Shown: positions 1 to 39,354 of the stretch, piece by piece | Layout: every line of letters begins with the position of its first letter | Position numbering within the stretch: position 1 is the first letter of the stretch | Assembly: GCA_016859345.1 (NCBI GenBank) | Contig: CM029116.1 | Coordinates: 632,001-696,000 of the forward strand | Length of the DNA stretch: 64,000 nt | Direction: 5' to 3' | Origin: Istiophorus platypterus | Taxonomy: Eukaryota; Chordata; Actinopteri; Istiophoriformes; Istiophoridae | Notes under the pieces: generated by a model | Database searches by the model: none | Told to the model about the DNA's origin: nothing | The model's input: only the letters and a program-made list of their open reading frames with translations | Translations under genes and position numbers: made by a program

Positions 1-205
1 TGAAGGTTACACCTGGAACACCTGGTTACCTCTTAATAACCTGCTGATGATTAACAAACTCAGCTCTTCTAATTAAGACACTTGTCAATTAAGAAACTCT
101 TCGTGGAAAATAACAGAAAAGTTTCCTAACTAACGGACTGACCTGTAAATGAACCGACTGTCCTAATTAGCCCCCCAACCCCAGGTGTAGTCCTCTTCAG
201 TCTGT
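1..205 (-). other. ece2: ece2 3' untranslated region (start only)
   Basis: Sequence past the stop codon. I see no AATAAA or ATTAAA on the minus strand here, so the 3' end of the transcript is expected beyond the window edge. Confidence 0.6.
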
Positions 206-26663
<26,458 letters not shown>

Positions 26664-26850
26664 CCTGGAGCTCCGTCCCCGAAAACAGAGCGCTACCGAC
26701 GGCCGCTCCGCCGGCCCATCCTCCCCGGCTGTCCCTCCGTCTGTCCTCCACTCTGTCCGTCCTCCTGTCTCTCTCCGTCTGTCTTTCCGTCTGTCGCTCG
26801 TTGTTCTTCTTCTTCTCGTCTCGTCTGTGCAGCAGCAGCGCGAGGCTCGG

Positions 26851-26860
<10 letters not shown>
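26664..26860 (-). promoter_or_regulatory. CpG-rich 5' region of ece2
   Basis: DNA on both sides of the ece2 start codon (about 26.5-26.85 kb) is rich in CG dinucleotides, unlike the surrounding AT-rich sequence. The stretch just upstream of the ATG is C/T-rich on the plus strand and ends in a (TC)n tract. I see no TATA box. A TATA-less CpG-island promoter is inferred; the transcription start is not determined. Confidence 0.6.
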
Positions 26861-26884
<24 letters not shown>

Positions 26885-26886
26885 CT
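26853..26886. repeat. (TC)n microsatellite upstream of ece2 exon 1
   Basis: About 14 TC units followed by CTCTCGCTC variants, roughly 190 bases upstream of the ece2 ATG; (GA)n on the transcript strand. Confidence 0.92.
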
Positions 26887-27668
26887 CGCTCTCTCCCTCC
26901 CTCCCTCTGTCTCCTCAGACCCCGCCCAACATCCAACCAGCCTCTTCCTCTCATAAACAAGCACACCCCGAGACACAGAGGGGCTGACGTCATCCACACG
27001 GCCCCTACGTCACCTCCAGCCCCTCAGCCTACTATCTACCTATCAGATCATCAGGTCACACCTGCAGTTATTGTGTCCACATCTGTTCACTCTTCAGACT
27101 CTTTCAAAGAAGCTGCTTAAAATCACCACAAACTTTCCACATCTTCAACAAAATACTGTGGAATATTCTTCATCTAAAGTCTGGTTCAAGTGTTTTTTTT
27201 AACTCAAATTGAATCATTTTAAACTCAATTTTAACATTTTCTCACTTTGAATAAATGAATAAATAAAAGAGTTCACAGCTCCAAGGCAGATTTTAGCTCA
27301 TGTTGGGAAACAACAAAAGTAACAGGTAAATCTTCAAGTCCACTCTGGAGCAAACTGGTCGCCAGTGTAAAAACCTCAGACATGGACCAGTTTGATCCAG
27401 TTTCTAACTGGTTTATGCTCGTTAGAAACCTGGTCTGATGGTGTCTCCGATCCGGACAGATTTTCAGACTGGAATCCAACAGTTTTTAGAGGTTTATAAC
27501 AGAAGATTTGCTTTCACCGGAGAAAGACATGAAACAGGCCTGTCCTGGTCCCAGTCCTGGTTCTGGTGCCTGCTAACGGTTGGGTACAGTTCTAAGGGTT
27601 CCAGTTTCTTCCTGGTTGAGATTTAATAAACGTCGTAGATTGGGACTGGGAGAGAGAAACATCTCTGC

Positions 27669-27732
27669 TCCAGGCCCCAGGCTCCAGGCCCCAGGCTCCA
27701 GGCCCCAGGCTCCAGGCTCCAAGCTCCAGGCT
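27669..27732. repeat. ccaggctccaggcc minisatellite
   Basis: About five imperfect units of 7 to 14 bases upstream of ece2. Confidence 0.9.
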
Positions 27733-28151
27733 AAATTACCACCTACCACCACAACTCACCTAGGTCTCTGGTGGGTTGCATTGTGGGTGATGTAGGCACC
27801 TGGTTTTGCCAGAGGATGAATGTGAGGAATAAAAAAAGGTGATATCTCTGTTTTGGCTCCTCTTTTAAAAGTGATGAAGTATAATTTCAAGGTGCTTTAC
27901 ATATACCAGTCTATACCAGTATTTCCTTTTAATGATACTACACAGTTGTACTCCATTACTTTATCTGACCACTTTAGTCACTAGTTACTTTGCAGTTGAA
28001 ATCATGATTTTAACCAACATTAAATCAGGATGTGTGGTCATAAATCAAGCTTCAGGATCTAAACATCTGCTCCACTGTTATGATCCAGTAATATAATGTA
28101 CATTATCATGAATGATGAGAACTTTTACTTCTGGGACTTTAATTTAATTTG

Positions 28152-28193
28152 GCACACACACATACACACACTCACACACACACACACACACAC
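28152..28193. repeat. (CA)n microsatellite
   Basis: Interrupted CA tract between ece2 and sst1. Confidence 0.9.
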
Positions 28194-29104
28194 TCAGCTG
28201 CTCCAGTCCTCAGTGAAGTGTTATACAACAGCGTCACCTGCTGGCCACAGACAGTCAGTGCACAAGACTACTGACAGACAATCAGTGACAGGACGATAAT
28301 GTTTGTGTGTAAACACTTTTACTGTGGTCTTTACTATATATGTTTGTATATAATATATATGTAGAGAAAGCTTTATTGACACAGGAATCATCGTCTGCTG
28401 ATAGAAGAAATACGCATTAGCTCCTGGGTCACCCCGCCAAAATAAAATGCACAGCATTTTCAAATAAATTGATGACAGTGAGAAGGTGTAGAAAAAAGTT
28501 CACCTCTCTTTAAAGAGTAAAATAAATAAGATATATACAAATAAATAAAATCAATAAGGTTTTTGTTTCTTTCAGGTTCACTGTAAAGACAACAAACACC
28601 AACTGTGACCTCACTCACTTTAATATTTATATGAAGTTTACTATTCATATATTTGCTAACTCATGAGCACACAGTGACAACTGTCAGCCAGTCGGAGGTC
28701 ATCAGCATCCAGAGATGTGATTGGACAGCTGGATGGTGGGCGGGGCTCAAGTCTCTGTGACGATGCTGTGCCGACTTTCTCCAGCAGAGGGCAGAGAGAG
28801 ATCATCATCCTGCGGAGACTGAACAACGGAACCAGGACCTGGACCAGGACCAGATTTACTGCTCGAGTATGTTTACACATAGAGGGAACACATTTTTACA
28901 GTAATTATGAGGAGTGAAATATTTTATTAAATGGTTGGCGCTATTTACCTGTCTGTGTGTGATCTGATGTGTCCTTCGTTGTGATGAAGATGAGTAGCAG
29001 ATGATGATGACGATGATGATTCCTCCCTGTCTGGACTAACTGACTTCCTTTTCATCACCTCCTCCTCCTCCTGCTCCCATTAACTCCTCACTCTGTTTTA
29101 TTTG

Positions 29105-29535
29105 TTACCAAAAGGTCGTCTGGAAAATCCCATGGACTTTTACTCCTCCCAGCATCCTCAGCATCCTCCCTTCTTCCTGTGCCTCTATTCTTCTGTTTTC
29201 TCTTCTTCAACCCACCTTCCAACAGTTTTTTCCTTTCTTCTCTCCTTCTTTTCCTTTTTTCCACACCTCTGTCTTTCCTCATCTCTTCCTTCTGCCAGTC
29301 ATCATCTCTACTTCCTCTGCACCATTTCTTCCCATCCCTCTTTCTTTTCCTCTTCCAATTTTCCTTTTATTCAACTATTTTTTTTCATTTTTTCATTCAC
29401 ATTTTCTTTCCTTCTTTCTTTCCCTCTCTCTTTCTTTCTTACTATCTTTCTCTTCCTACAGTTCCTTGGTTATTCTATTCATATTTTCTACATCCTCCCT
29501 CTCCTTCATGTCTCCTTCTTCTCTTCCTTTATTCC
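29105..29535. repeat. Pyrimidine-rich tract (TTTCC/TCTTC words)
   Basis: Strong C/T bias on the plus strand over about 430 bases. Long Phe/Ser/Leu frames here are compositional. Confidence 0.8.
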
Positions 29536-29775
29536 ACTCAAGAAAAGTATTTAGAAGAGGAAGTGAGGAGTGAAGCAGTGAAGAGAAGAGGAGGTAAAGT
29601 AAAGAGGGATCAAAGTGAAGGAGTGAATCTGTCCTCACAGCAGCTGTGAGTCTGAATGAAGAGATGATTTTTCTTTTCACTCGACTCAAATCCAAATGAA
29701 AATCGTCCTCGAATCATTCTCAAAGACGAGAGAACACCTGCAGGAGGATGAGCTGGAAGATGACAGGGCACTGAA

Positions 29776-31745
29776 TCATCGTCTTCGTCGTCTTCACCCT
29801 CCTCGTTGTCTTTGTCATCTTCGTCATCTTCATCGTCATCATCATCTTCATCATCGTCATCTTTCTCATCTTTGTCATCATCATCATCATCATCATACTC
29901 AGCATCATTATCGTCATCATCTTCATCAACATAATCATCATCGTCTTCCTCATCAACATCAACATCATCATCATCTTCATCATCGTCATCTTCATCATCA
30001 TAATCATGATTGTAATCGTCAATATTGTCAGTGTCATTAACATTGTCATTGTCATTGTCGCCATTGTCATCGCTGTCGTCTTGGTCGTCTTCACCCTCTT
30101 CATCATCTTTGTCGTCTTCGTCGTCATCATCATCTTCATCATCGTCATCTTCATCATCTTTGTCATCATCATCATCATCATCATTATCGTCGAACTCTTC
30201 ATCATCATCATCATCATCGTTGTCTTCATCATCATCATCAACATCTTCATCATCTTCATCGTCATCGTTTTCGTCATCATCATAATCATCATTTTTTTCT
30301 TCATCATCGTCGTCATCATCGTCTTCGTCTTCTTCAACATCGTTATCATCATCGTCATCTTTGCTGTCATCATTGTCATTATCATCAACATTGTTGTTGT
30401 CATTGTCGCCATCGTGATCGTTGCTGTCTTGGTCGTCTTCACCCTCTTCATCGTCTTTGTCGTCTCTCGTCGTCATCATCATCATCTTCATCATCGTCAT
30501 CATCATCATCGTTGTCTTCATCATCATCATCAACATCTTCATCATCTTCATCGTCATCGTTTTGTCATCGTCATAATCATCATCATCATCGTTGTCATCT
30601 TCGTCATCTTCTTCATCATCATCATCATCATTATCATCATCATCGTTTTCTTCATCGTCGTCATCATTGTCTTTGTCTTCTTCAACATCGTTATCATCAT
30701 CATCATCGTTGACGTCTTTGTCATCATCATCATCATCATTATCATCATTGTCGTCATTATCGTCAATGCATCATCATCATTATCATCACCATCATCATTG
30801 TCGTCTTCACCATCATTATCGTCATCATCTTCATCATCATCATTGTCGTCATCATCGTCATCATCATCATCATCATCATCGTCATCGCTGTCATCATAAT
30901 CGTCTTTGTCGTCATATTCATCATCATCATCATCTTCATCATCATATTAATCAGGATCGTAATCGTCATCGTCATTATCATCAACATTGTTGTCATCATC
31001 ATTGCCATCATCATCATTGTGGTTGTCTTCGTAGACATCGTCATCATCATCATCATCATCGTCATTGGCGTCTTCGTTGTCTTCTTCATCATTGCCGTCA
31101 TCTTCTTCATCATCATCATCGTTTTCGTCATCATTATTGTCATCATCATCATCGTCATCACCATCATCATCATCATCATTATCATTGTCTTCGTCTTCTT
31201 CAACATCATCATCATCATCATCATTGTCGACTCATTGTTGTCATCATCATCTTCATCATTAACATCATTGTCATCATCATCGTCATCATCATCATCATCA
31301 TCGTCACCATCATCATCGTCATCTTCACCATCATTATCGTCATCTTCATCATCATCATTGTCTTCATCATCATCATCGTTGTCTTCATCGTCATCATCGT
31401 TGTCATCGTTGTCATCATCATCATCTTCCTCATCATCATAATCATGATCATAATCATCATCTTCTTCATCATCATCATTGTCTTCATCGTCATCGTCGTC
31501 GCCATTGTCATAATCATCATCATCACCATCATTGTCATCGTCATCATCACCATCATTATTGTCATCATCTTCACCATTTTCATCGTCATTGTCATCATCA
31601 TCATCATTGTTGTCGTCGTCATTGACATCATCGTCGCCATCGTCGTCGTCATCTTCATCATCGTTGTCGTCATCGCTGATGCCATCATCATCTTCGTCAT
31701 CGCTGTCATCATAATCGTCGTTGTCGTCATTTACGTCGTCGTCTG
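29776..31745. repeat. 2 kb (TCA/TCG/TCT)n array with 348-bp higher-order period
   Basis: Almost entirely TCA, TCG and TCT triplets. Two rare words recur at the same spacing: ttggtcgtcttcaccctctt at 30081 and 30429, and tcttcaacatcgttatcatc at 30331 and 30679, both 348 bases apart (116 triplets). Further relatives lie near 29790 and 31195. The minus strand carries an Asp-rich open frame of 315 codons, considered spurious. Confidence 0.93.
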
Positions 31746-32588
31746 ACTTTTTTCAACTGACTTCACAGTTCTTTTATATTAAATGTCCATTTAGAACAAC
31801 AACTACTGAATGAATTTTAATGAAAGTGAAATACAAAACTTCCTTTAACTTTAACACAGATTTTATGGACAAGAACCATGTGTAAAACTCATTTAACATA
31901 TTAACAAATGTAAAAACGAAACATAACTAAGGGTTAGAAAGGGTTTGTTGAGACCATGGTCAAGTCAGGGTCTATGTTCTGACTCTGGCTCAGAGGAAGG
32001 AAGGAGTTGTTCCCTTCACTCTGCCAGGACCAGAGTTTTGAAACTGGCCCAAGCAGCAGATGGATGCGAGGCAGTGAACATAGGTGAAGAGTGATGTGGC
32101 AGGAGGCAACATTCAGGACCAGATGCAGACGCCTGAGGACCAGATGCACAGGTCTGAGATTCAGTCTTTCAGCCAGTCTGATTCTGCAGTAACTGCTGAT
32201 GTTTCCTTTTTTCTACATAAACAATAACCAGGAGAGAATAAAGGTTCAATGAGAGATTCGTCAACGTCTTGTGTTAATGACTGGGAACCAGATCCACAAT
32301 GGACCCAGCTATCTGGACCTGAACCCTCAGACTTCCTCCTCTGAAGAAATCTATCTATCTACCTGCAGGCTGAACCCAGGGAACACTCTTTCTACCCATC
32401 ATGCACCAGATGCAACAAAGACCTGAGACAGTCTGACACGCCCCCAAAACCTGGAGAATGTCGATAGCGTTACCATGGCAACAGGCTTTGTTTCTCTGCT
32501 TTATCAGCCGCTCTGTGATTGGCCCAGACCTGCTGATGGCAGTTTGAACTCTGACCTCTTTGACTACTGCTGACGTCATCCTTCTATG

Positions 32589-32619
<31 letters not shown>

Positions 32620-34197
32620 GTGTGCGTAATGCTTTATACTGTGGCTAATTAGTTGGCTTTTTGTTTTCAATTATTCATCTTTTTAAGGTGAAATATGCCA
32701 TCTGCAGCCATTTACCCCCCCCCCCCACACACACACACAGTTACACAAACACACACAGTTGAAAGGCAGCTTTCAGTCCTGATTGAAACTCATTGAAGTT
32801 TATTGAAGCCATTTAAACACTGGCGTCTGATTGGCTGATGGGTTGACTGGCGGATGAGGCTCTTTGTGCAGCTGCAGCTGCTGCTTCCTGTTTATTAAGG
32901 CAACGCTCGCCTCTTAACGAGACATAGAGGTGTGTGTGACGTCGTCACAGTTGGAGGCTGAACACACCTGCTGAGTCACCTGCAGAGCGCACGCTGCTGC
33001 TGCTGACACTGGGGTTGAAGGTCAAAGGTCACGTCCAGATACCTGAAGCATGCAGAGCTGACGGCATCGACACAGAATTGTTTTTAAAAACACATCTAGA
33101 TGGAAGAGTTAGGCTGATTTGTGTAGATTGATAAAAATCTTCAGGATCAGTTGAGGGAAACAAACACTGTGAGCGTGAGAGTGTGAGAAGAAAGAATGAT
33201 GGATTTCATGTGCGGCAAAAATCATCTTCCTCCTCTGAGTCATAACTGAGTCAGATCTGGACACAGACATGCAAGATATGTTGATATGATTCAGTGTCAC
33301 TTCCACTTCCTGAGGACGTCATTAGCTATAATGTCCCTCCAGAATAAAGCTCCAGAAATCCACTTTGAAACCAGAGGAGACAGAGGCTGCAGAACTCCAT
33401 TCAGAATGCTGCTGTTTTTAAGTTTCCTTCAGTGTCACGGTGATGCAGTGACAGTTGTCTGTACATCCGCTGCTACACTGCAGAAAGGAGCTGGTCACTT
33501 CTTTAATGGGACAGTTTGACTTACTGGAAACAATTCTGTGGTAAAAACTTTAGTAGGAGGTCACAACAAACTCAATGTTTCCATGACTTTATACTGAAAA
33601 TATTACAGTAATTTTTTTATATTTAAATACAGCGATTCTCTTGGCTGGTGGATCCACAGGTAAAAGCTAAACAAGGATGAACTCTGGCAACTGAAGATCA
33701 CACTGACAGACCCTGTGGAGAAGATTTATTCAAGTACAAATCTGAGATACTTGTTCTTTACTTGAGTATTGTCTTTTCTTACTGCACCACGTTTTTCTGA
33801 CAGCTGCAGTTATTTCACAAATTAGGATTTTACATAATAAAACTGTGTAGAGCGTATAACATGTAAGGCTTTGTTTGAGCATTACATGTGCAAGACAATC
33901 TGAAACCAATAGTCAATTGACTGAGTGAATCATCAAGAGTAAATGACAACAACCAGAATCAAAATTATCTAAACCGCAATTAGCTACATCAGTAAATCTT
34001 AATGCATCGTTAATATTCTAATGATAATTGATAATAATAACTAATCACTTAAAACAGTACAAGAGTCACAGGAGATATTTTCCTGCATTGAATAAATTCA
34101 CCATGAAGAACTTTTACAGTAGCTTTTATTTGCGATGGAGAATTTTTACAGTGTGTATTAATACTTTTACTGAGCTGAAGGTTGTGAATGACCACAG

Positions 34198-34198
<1 letters not shown>
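31746..34198. other. Intergenic DNA
   Basis: One TG tract and a C run at about 32716; no gene recognised. Confidence 0.55.
32586..32625. repeat. (TG)n microsatellite
   Basis: Interrupted TG tract. Confidence 0.93.

Positions 34199-34254
<56 letters not shown>
34199..34254. repeat. (TG)n microsatellite
   Basis: About 28 pure units. Confidence 0.95.
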
Positions 34255-34259
<5 letters not shown>

Positions 34260-34363
34260 AATCATCAGTACTCATTAGGCTCTAATTCTTAAAAGCTTTT
34301 CATAACAAAGTGCTAATGAATGAAAGGAGCTGCTAATCTGGCTGCAACAGCTGCTACACACAC

Positions 34364-34364
<1 letters not shown>

Positions 34365-34432
<68 letters not shown>
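34365..34432. repeat. (CA)n microsatellite
   Basis: About 32 units, 110 bases from the TG tract, so the two can pair as an inverted repeat. Confidence 0.95.
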
Positions 34433-34435
<3 letters not shown>

Positions 34436-34872
34436 CACTGCATCCTGCCTTTGTGTGTGAGCTGCGCTGCTGTTTCTTGAGTTTACATGAACCTGGGAGC
34501 TGGGGACCAGTTTAACCTCAGGACCAGTTTAACAGGTCCAGTCATAATAACCGGTCCTGATGTTGTCATCTACCTTATTATACTATTTGGAGCTGTTGTT
34601 TTAACCCGCGATGGGCGTCACCAATTCACTCTGAGCTGAAACCAGCTCTGGCTCCTAGGAATGACATTTTTATCCTGATCTATGTATTTTCCCAAATTGG
34701 TTTTGAAGGAAGCATCCTTTCTCTTTCTTTATGACATGAACGTCATCAACCACTGAGTTTCCTCCCTTCAGATGCTTCTCCAAACCTTCACTGCAGCCAC
34801 CCTCAGTTGATGCTCATCTCTGGGGCTTTCTACCCTCAGTTTTGTCTTCAGGAAGTGAAAACATTGGGTTGA

Positions 34873-35210
34873 AGTCAGGTGACTGATTCAGCCATTGAAG
34901 AATATTCCAGTTCTTTACCTTGAGAAGCTCGTGTTGCTTTCACAGTCTGTTTTGGGTCATTATCTGTCTGTACTGTCATTTCTCCAGCATTAGGCTGAAT
35001 CTGACCAGATAGTAGAGACCTGTAGACTTCAGGATTCATCCTGCTGCTTCTACCATCAGTCACATCATCCGTAAACACCAGTGACCCGGTTCCATCAACA
35101 GCCGAACATGTCCAGGCCATAACACTGCTCCACCATGTCTGACAGGCGACGTGGTGGCTCTGGATCAGGAGTCGTTCCTTCCTTCTCCAGACTCTTCTCT
35201 TCCATCGTTC
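34873..35210 (-). mobile_element. Decayed Tc1/mariner transposase fragment
   Basis: The minus strand reads SVMAWTCSAVDGTGSLVF, then RSSRMNPEVYRSLLSGQIQP and VQTDNDPKQT, matching the Tc1 transposase core. The second catalytic Asp lies in DNDPKHT. Just upstream, TSPVRHGGA appears in another frame, so at least one frameshift is present, and the end (ELEYSSMAESV) is also degraded. No terminal inverted repeats were identified. The element is inactive. Confidence 0.8.
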
Positions 35211-35700
35211 TGGTACCAGTTCATCCTGGTTTCATCCAGAGAATCTGGTTCCAGAATTATTCAGGCTTTTTTAGATGTTTTCTGGAGAGGTCTAATCTGG
35301 CCTTTTTGTTCTTGAGTGTAACCAGTGGTTTGTTTAAGTCTTCAACGGATCCATTTGGTTGGACTGAGTTTCGTGATGATCTTTCAATACAAATTAGGCT
35401 TTTATTTTAGATCATTTTGTATATGCATCAGATTCATTCCCTCTTGTGTCTGTCCCTGTCCATCATTCACTGCTGTATTTTGCCGCGAATGTTGGAACAA
35501 GAACTCATCACCGTGATTTACTCATGTTTTCTGGATGGACCAACCTCGATGAGATGCTTTCTCCTGTTTCTAACAGCTGTCAGACCAGATCTTCCCCATG
35601 GCAACCAGAGCCCAGGAAAGTTTACAGGATGATCTCTGTCCGGGAACGCTGATGTTCAAACATCACATTTAAAGCATGTTTCATGAGGAAGGAAAGTGTT
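35211..35700. other. Probable remainder of the Tc1-like element and unassigned DNA
   Basis: The sequence continues without a clear border from the transposase remnant. No intact frame is recognised on either strand. Confidence 0.3.
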
Positions 35701-36228
35701 TTTATTGGTCAGGTTTTGTCCCTCGGGTCCCGATTTGCTGTGTTCTACCATAAATTAATTACGTGTGTGTGTTCTTATGTAACAGTGCAACACTTATGTT
35801 GCCATTTTGACCAGATCTGTCTTGTAAAAGAGATAACATATGTAAAGAGACCTCTGGTTAATAGAGGTTAAATGAAAATAAATAGTTTTTTTAATGCATA
35901 CATATCATAATCAGCTTTTAAATGTAATTTATTTAATTTGAAATTCCTCTGCATCTGTTTCCTGGCTCCTCCATTTGTCTCTGAGCTGCTGTAACACAAG
36001 TTTCTCCTCTGGATCAATAAAACCATATCTTATCATCTCATCCGCTATCAGGGATGTTCAGGCAGAAAGAACTGATTACAATCAAAAGCCTTTCTTTTCT
36101 GGTTGCTCTGCAGTCTCCCCGTCTTTATTAACCTTCATCAACAGGTATTTTATTGTCGAACCTCCCCCTCAACACAGACTTTAATTAGCTCCAATAAAAA
36201 CCTGCAGCTCTTCATCCTGATGAAGATT

Positions 36229-36290
36229 TTTATTCCTTCTCCTCCTCCCTCAGCAGATGGGGCAACGCTTTGTCTCAAACTGATTTTATT
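36229..36290 (-). terminator. Candidate sst1 polyadenylation signals
   Basis: Two AATAAA hexamers on the minus strand (36285..36290 and 36229..36234) lie about 200 and 255 bases past the sst1 stop. Position and sequence suit a poly(A) signal; use is inferred. Confidence 0.55.
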
Positions 36291-36487
36291 CAAACCAACA
36301 ATTAAAAATAGTTTCATCAAGTTTACATTCAGAAAGAATCAGCTCAGAAAAACTAAACAATTAATCCAAACTAATCATTTATAGTCTGATCCATGAAGTT
36401 TCTGTACAGTGTCAGGAGGAGAAGGAGGAGGAAGAGGAGGGGTGGTGATGAGGGTGTATGAAGGTGGATGAAAGATGAAGGAGGCTC

Positions 36488-36706
36488 TCAGCAGGAAGTG
36501 AAGGTCTTCCAGAAGAAGTTCTTGCAGCCGGCTTTCCTCTCACGGGGGGCGAGCAGTGGCCCAGCGCCAGCGGCTCGTTCCAGATCAACATGGACGTCCT
36601 CGGGTTCTCCTTCGGTCAGAGGGAAGTTTGCCTCCTCCAGAGCCTCGTTCTCCACTTGCAGGAGGTCCGACAGGAGCAGCTCGGCCAAGGAGGAGCGAGA
36701 CAAGTC
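36488..36706 (-). CDS. sst1: sst1 exon 2 (residues 50-121, hormone)
   Basis: Starts [10 protein letters not shown] after a CAG acceptor and ends at a stop after the hormone Cys. SS-28 is coded by 36491..36574 and SS-14 by 36491..36532. The two Cys of [14 protein letters not shown] form the ring disulfide in the known hormone. Confidence 0.98.
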
Positions 36707-39290
36707 CTGACGGATCACACACAAACACATTAAATGTGAATAGGATGAACTGGTAGCCGCGAGGTTAATGAAAACAAGGATAAGAACAAGAGACAAGCCA
36801 CACATCAAACAAACAAGGTTTATCATCCCCGTATTACAAACAGTAAAACCAGGGAAGATGAGCTTTCACGATGAAGACATTTTGACTTTTAATGAAGTGT
36901 TTATGCTGCAAATTCATTCTCAGTATTTGGCTGTAACAGTTTTCTTGCAGTTTAATGTACAAAATGACTGATGATGTCATGTACAAGTCATTAAAAGTTA
37001 AAAACTTATCCCGGAACCTCTAAGACGAAGGATTAAAGTAAAATGTTCCGCTTTAAGGTTCTTTTTAATTCTGCCTGACAGCACAAAAGTTGAGTCAAAT
37101 CAAGGTCATCTTACTAGCTTTGTAGACATTTGTACACTGCTCAGAGTCTCAAGATGTGGTTGACAACTCCAGAGAAAGCTGTTAAATGGACTTTGAGAGA
37201 AGACGTTTTTGTTGAACAACCGTTTCTGGGCTCAGGAACGTACGATCACGCTCAGCTTCTCATCAGCTTCATGACTTTTCTCCTAGAAACCAACGTGAAA
37301 CTGACAATCCTTCAAAAGCCCAATCATTTTCACACCGCTGTTCTTGGACCTCAAGCTTCCTGTTTGACTCTGAACGTTGGTCCTGGTTGTAAATGATGAG
37401 CTGCAGAATCTACAGCTGTTCAATGCCTTGACGCCCGAGCTCTGGTTAAATTTAGGTTCAATACCAAACGGTCAGGTTTAGAGAGAGATGGTGGTCGTTG
37501 TTTAAAGTAACCGACTTTGACTGTCGCTAAGAGATGGACATGGGATGCAACCATTGGTCTAAAAAATAGTCACGGGAGCAGAAAAACAAAGAGGAGACAC
37601 CTCAGTTTTTTATCGTGATATTTTCTCTTTGTTACTGATTCTACGATGTCGCACTGCTGACTATTAGTTTTACGAGACCACAGTATTAGTTACATCGCCA
37701 CCGGAGGGCGCTGTCAGGGAAACCCATGGACACACAGGTGGTGAGGTGTTCGAACAACTGATCGACGACACTCCTGATGACACGAAGGCTGGAGGTAAAA
37801 CTACTATTATCATGGTTATGAGCAGCTGATCTGCGACTGACTGCATGAAACTCAATGTTCATCAGAAAGAACAAATTTAATCAGGACAGAGTGACGAGAA
37901 CCGATCGGGATCCTCCACCATCCCGGTTCTGAAGCAGCGACGGGCGCAACCTCTAGGAAAACCATTTACTACATTCACTACAACAGCGACTGAACCCAAA
38001 CGGCTTCAGACGAGGATCGACCCGATGCAAGAAATGTCTGAGAAAAACTTCTACCAGAGTGTCGTCGAGGGGACACGAGTTCTCGGCATCAGGTCGACGC
38101 CTCTGTTCAGAGGTGACGGTGGTGACACCTGTGAGGATTTAAGATCAGTTCAACTGCGACACGAAGACCAGGACCAGACGAACCCGGATCAGTTTGATTT
38201 CAGGATTTTCTGACAGAGTGTCTCCTGTCAGGACTCGGGGGGGAGACAGAGACAGCGGCGTGGACAGTCTGTCCATCACTGCAGCTCAACACCTCGGTGA
38301 GTCCACTTTCAACAGGGCACAGATAGAAACCGGACTTTCCATCATCTGAAAATCGTTTACTGACCACTAAGCCTTTCTCACTGGGACAGGCAGACAGACA
38401 GTTTATCTGTCTGTCTGCCTGTCACCTGCTGCACCACCCTGTCGTCGGGTCACGTTCAGTTTCTGTGTATGGAGATTTGAATATAGCAGCAGAGGACGGT
38501 TTGGAAAATTAAAATGTGACGCTCGACCACAGCCTGTCTGTCCACCTGTCTGTCCACCTGTCTGTCTGAGCCCTCTCATTAGAGTCTCCAAATATCTTGA
38601 GTGATTATAATCAGAACAGCATAAACAAACATTCATCATTAAAACATGCAAATATTTTAAAATGCCACCAACAGCTAGAATTTAGATTTTGAGATATTTT
38701 CAAATATGCAGCAATAATGTTAGTATCTGTTCTTTTTTATTGCATTTTATGTTTTAAAATGTTCACTGATCAGATTATATCATTTTCTATTTAACTGTAT
38801 TTTCCAGCTATCTTTTAATGGAAAAGACTTGAAGTTTGATAGATTCGTTTTATTTCTGATTTTATAATTTCTGTTTTCTTCGGATCATTTAGTTGCAGGA
38901 ATAAAGGTTCGATTAATCAGTAACTACTCAGATTTAACGATTGATTATCAGGTTCAACGGCGGCAGCTAGAAGTGAAAATGAAAAATGGTCTTCAGTCGA
39001 GGTTTAGTCGTTTTTCTATACAAATCGACTTTTAACTGAAGTGATCAAAGAAAAAATTACTTTTCTGTCTAGGTGTCAAGGTTTAGTTTTTAAGTTTCAC
39101 TGAAGGAATGTCGACCCCGACCGCGTCCCCGTCTGTGTCGCACCTGTTTGGAGCCGAGCAGCGGGGTCCGGTGCAGCAGCAGGCGGAGTTTGGAGTCCCT
39201 CTGTGCGGCGGAGGAGCAGCTGATGGAGGCGGTGAGGGAGAGGAGGAGCAGGAGGAGGCAGCGGGGGCGCGAGGAGGAGACCATCTTCAT
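36488..39290 (-). CDS. sst1: Preprosomatostatin-I, two exons
   Basis: Two exons (39144..39290 and 36488..36706) join in phase 0 to give 121 residues, the usual length of fish PSS-I. Residues 1-26 or so are a signal peptide with a six-Leu core. A propeptide with [20 protein letters not shown] follows, then APRERK and the hormone [14 protein letters not shown], identical to vertebrate somatostatin-14. A lone Arg 28 residues from the end marks an SS-28-type site, and the internal Arg-Lys the SS-14 site. The hormone is secreted and inhibits growth hormone, insulin and glucagon release through G-protein-coupled receptors. The start is the first ATG (MKMVSSS); the second (MVSSS) is also possible. 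The intron is 2.4 kb. A second promoter/exon-1 copy lies just upstream. Confidence 0.97.
36707..39143 (-). other. sst1 intron (2.4 kb)
   Basis: GT/AG borders. The last 600 bases on the exon-1 side belong to tandem unit 1; the rest is unique. Confidence 0.8.
39144..39290 (-). CDS. sst1: sst1 exon 1, intact copy (residues 1-49)
   Basis: Encodes the signal peptide and propeptide start, ending [12 protein letters not shown] at donor GTGCGA. This is the copy nearest exon 2 and the only one whose frame continues to the hormone. It lies in tandem unit 1. Confidence 0.93.
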
Positions 39291-39354
39291 CAGCTGTCTG
39301 TCTGCAGGTTTGCGGGTCGGCGGATCTTCTGGGTCTGTCCCATCAGAGCGGCTC

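Larger units (their letters stand above)
27000..29100. other. Intergenic DNA upstream of ece2
   Basis: Only the minisatellite and CA tract noted separately; no gene recognised on either strand. Confidence 0.55.

Noticed and set aside
29610..30557. 315-codon Asp/Glu-rich open frame on the minus strand
   Set aside because: It lies inside the TCA/TCG array. Triplet repeats without stop codons keep all frames open, and no non-repetitive domain is present.
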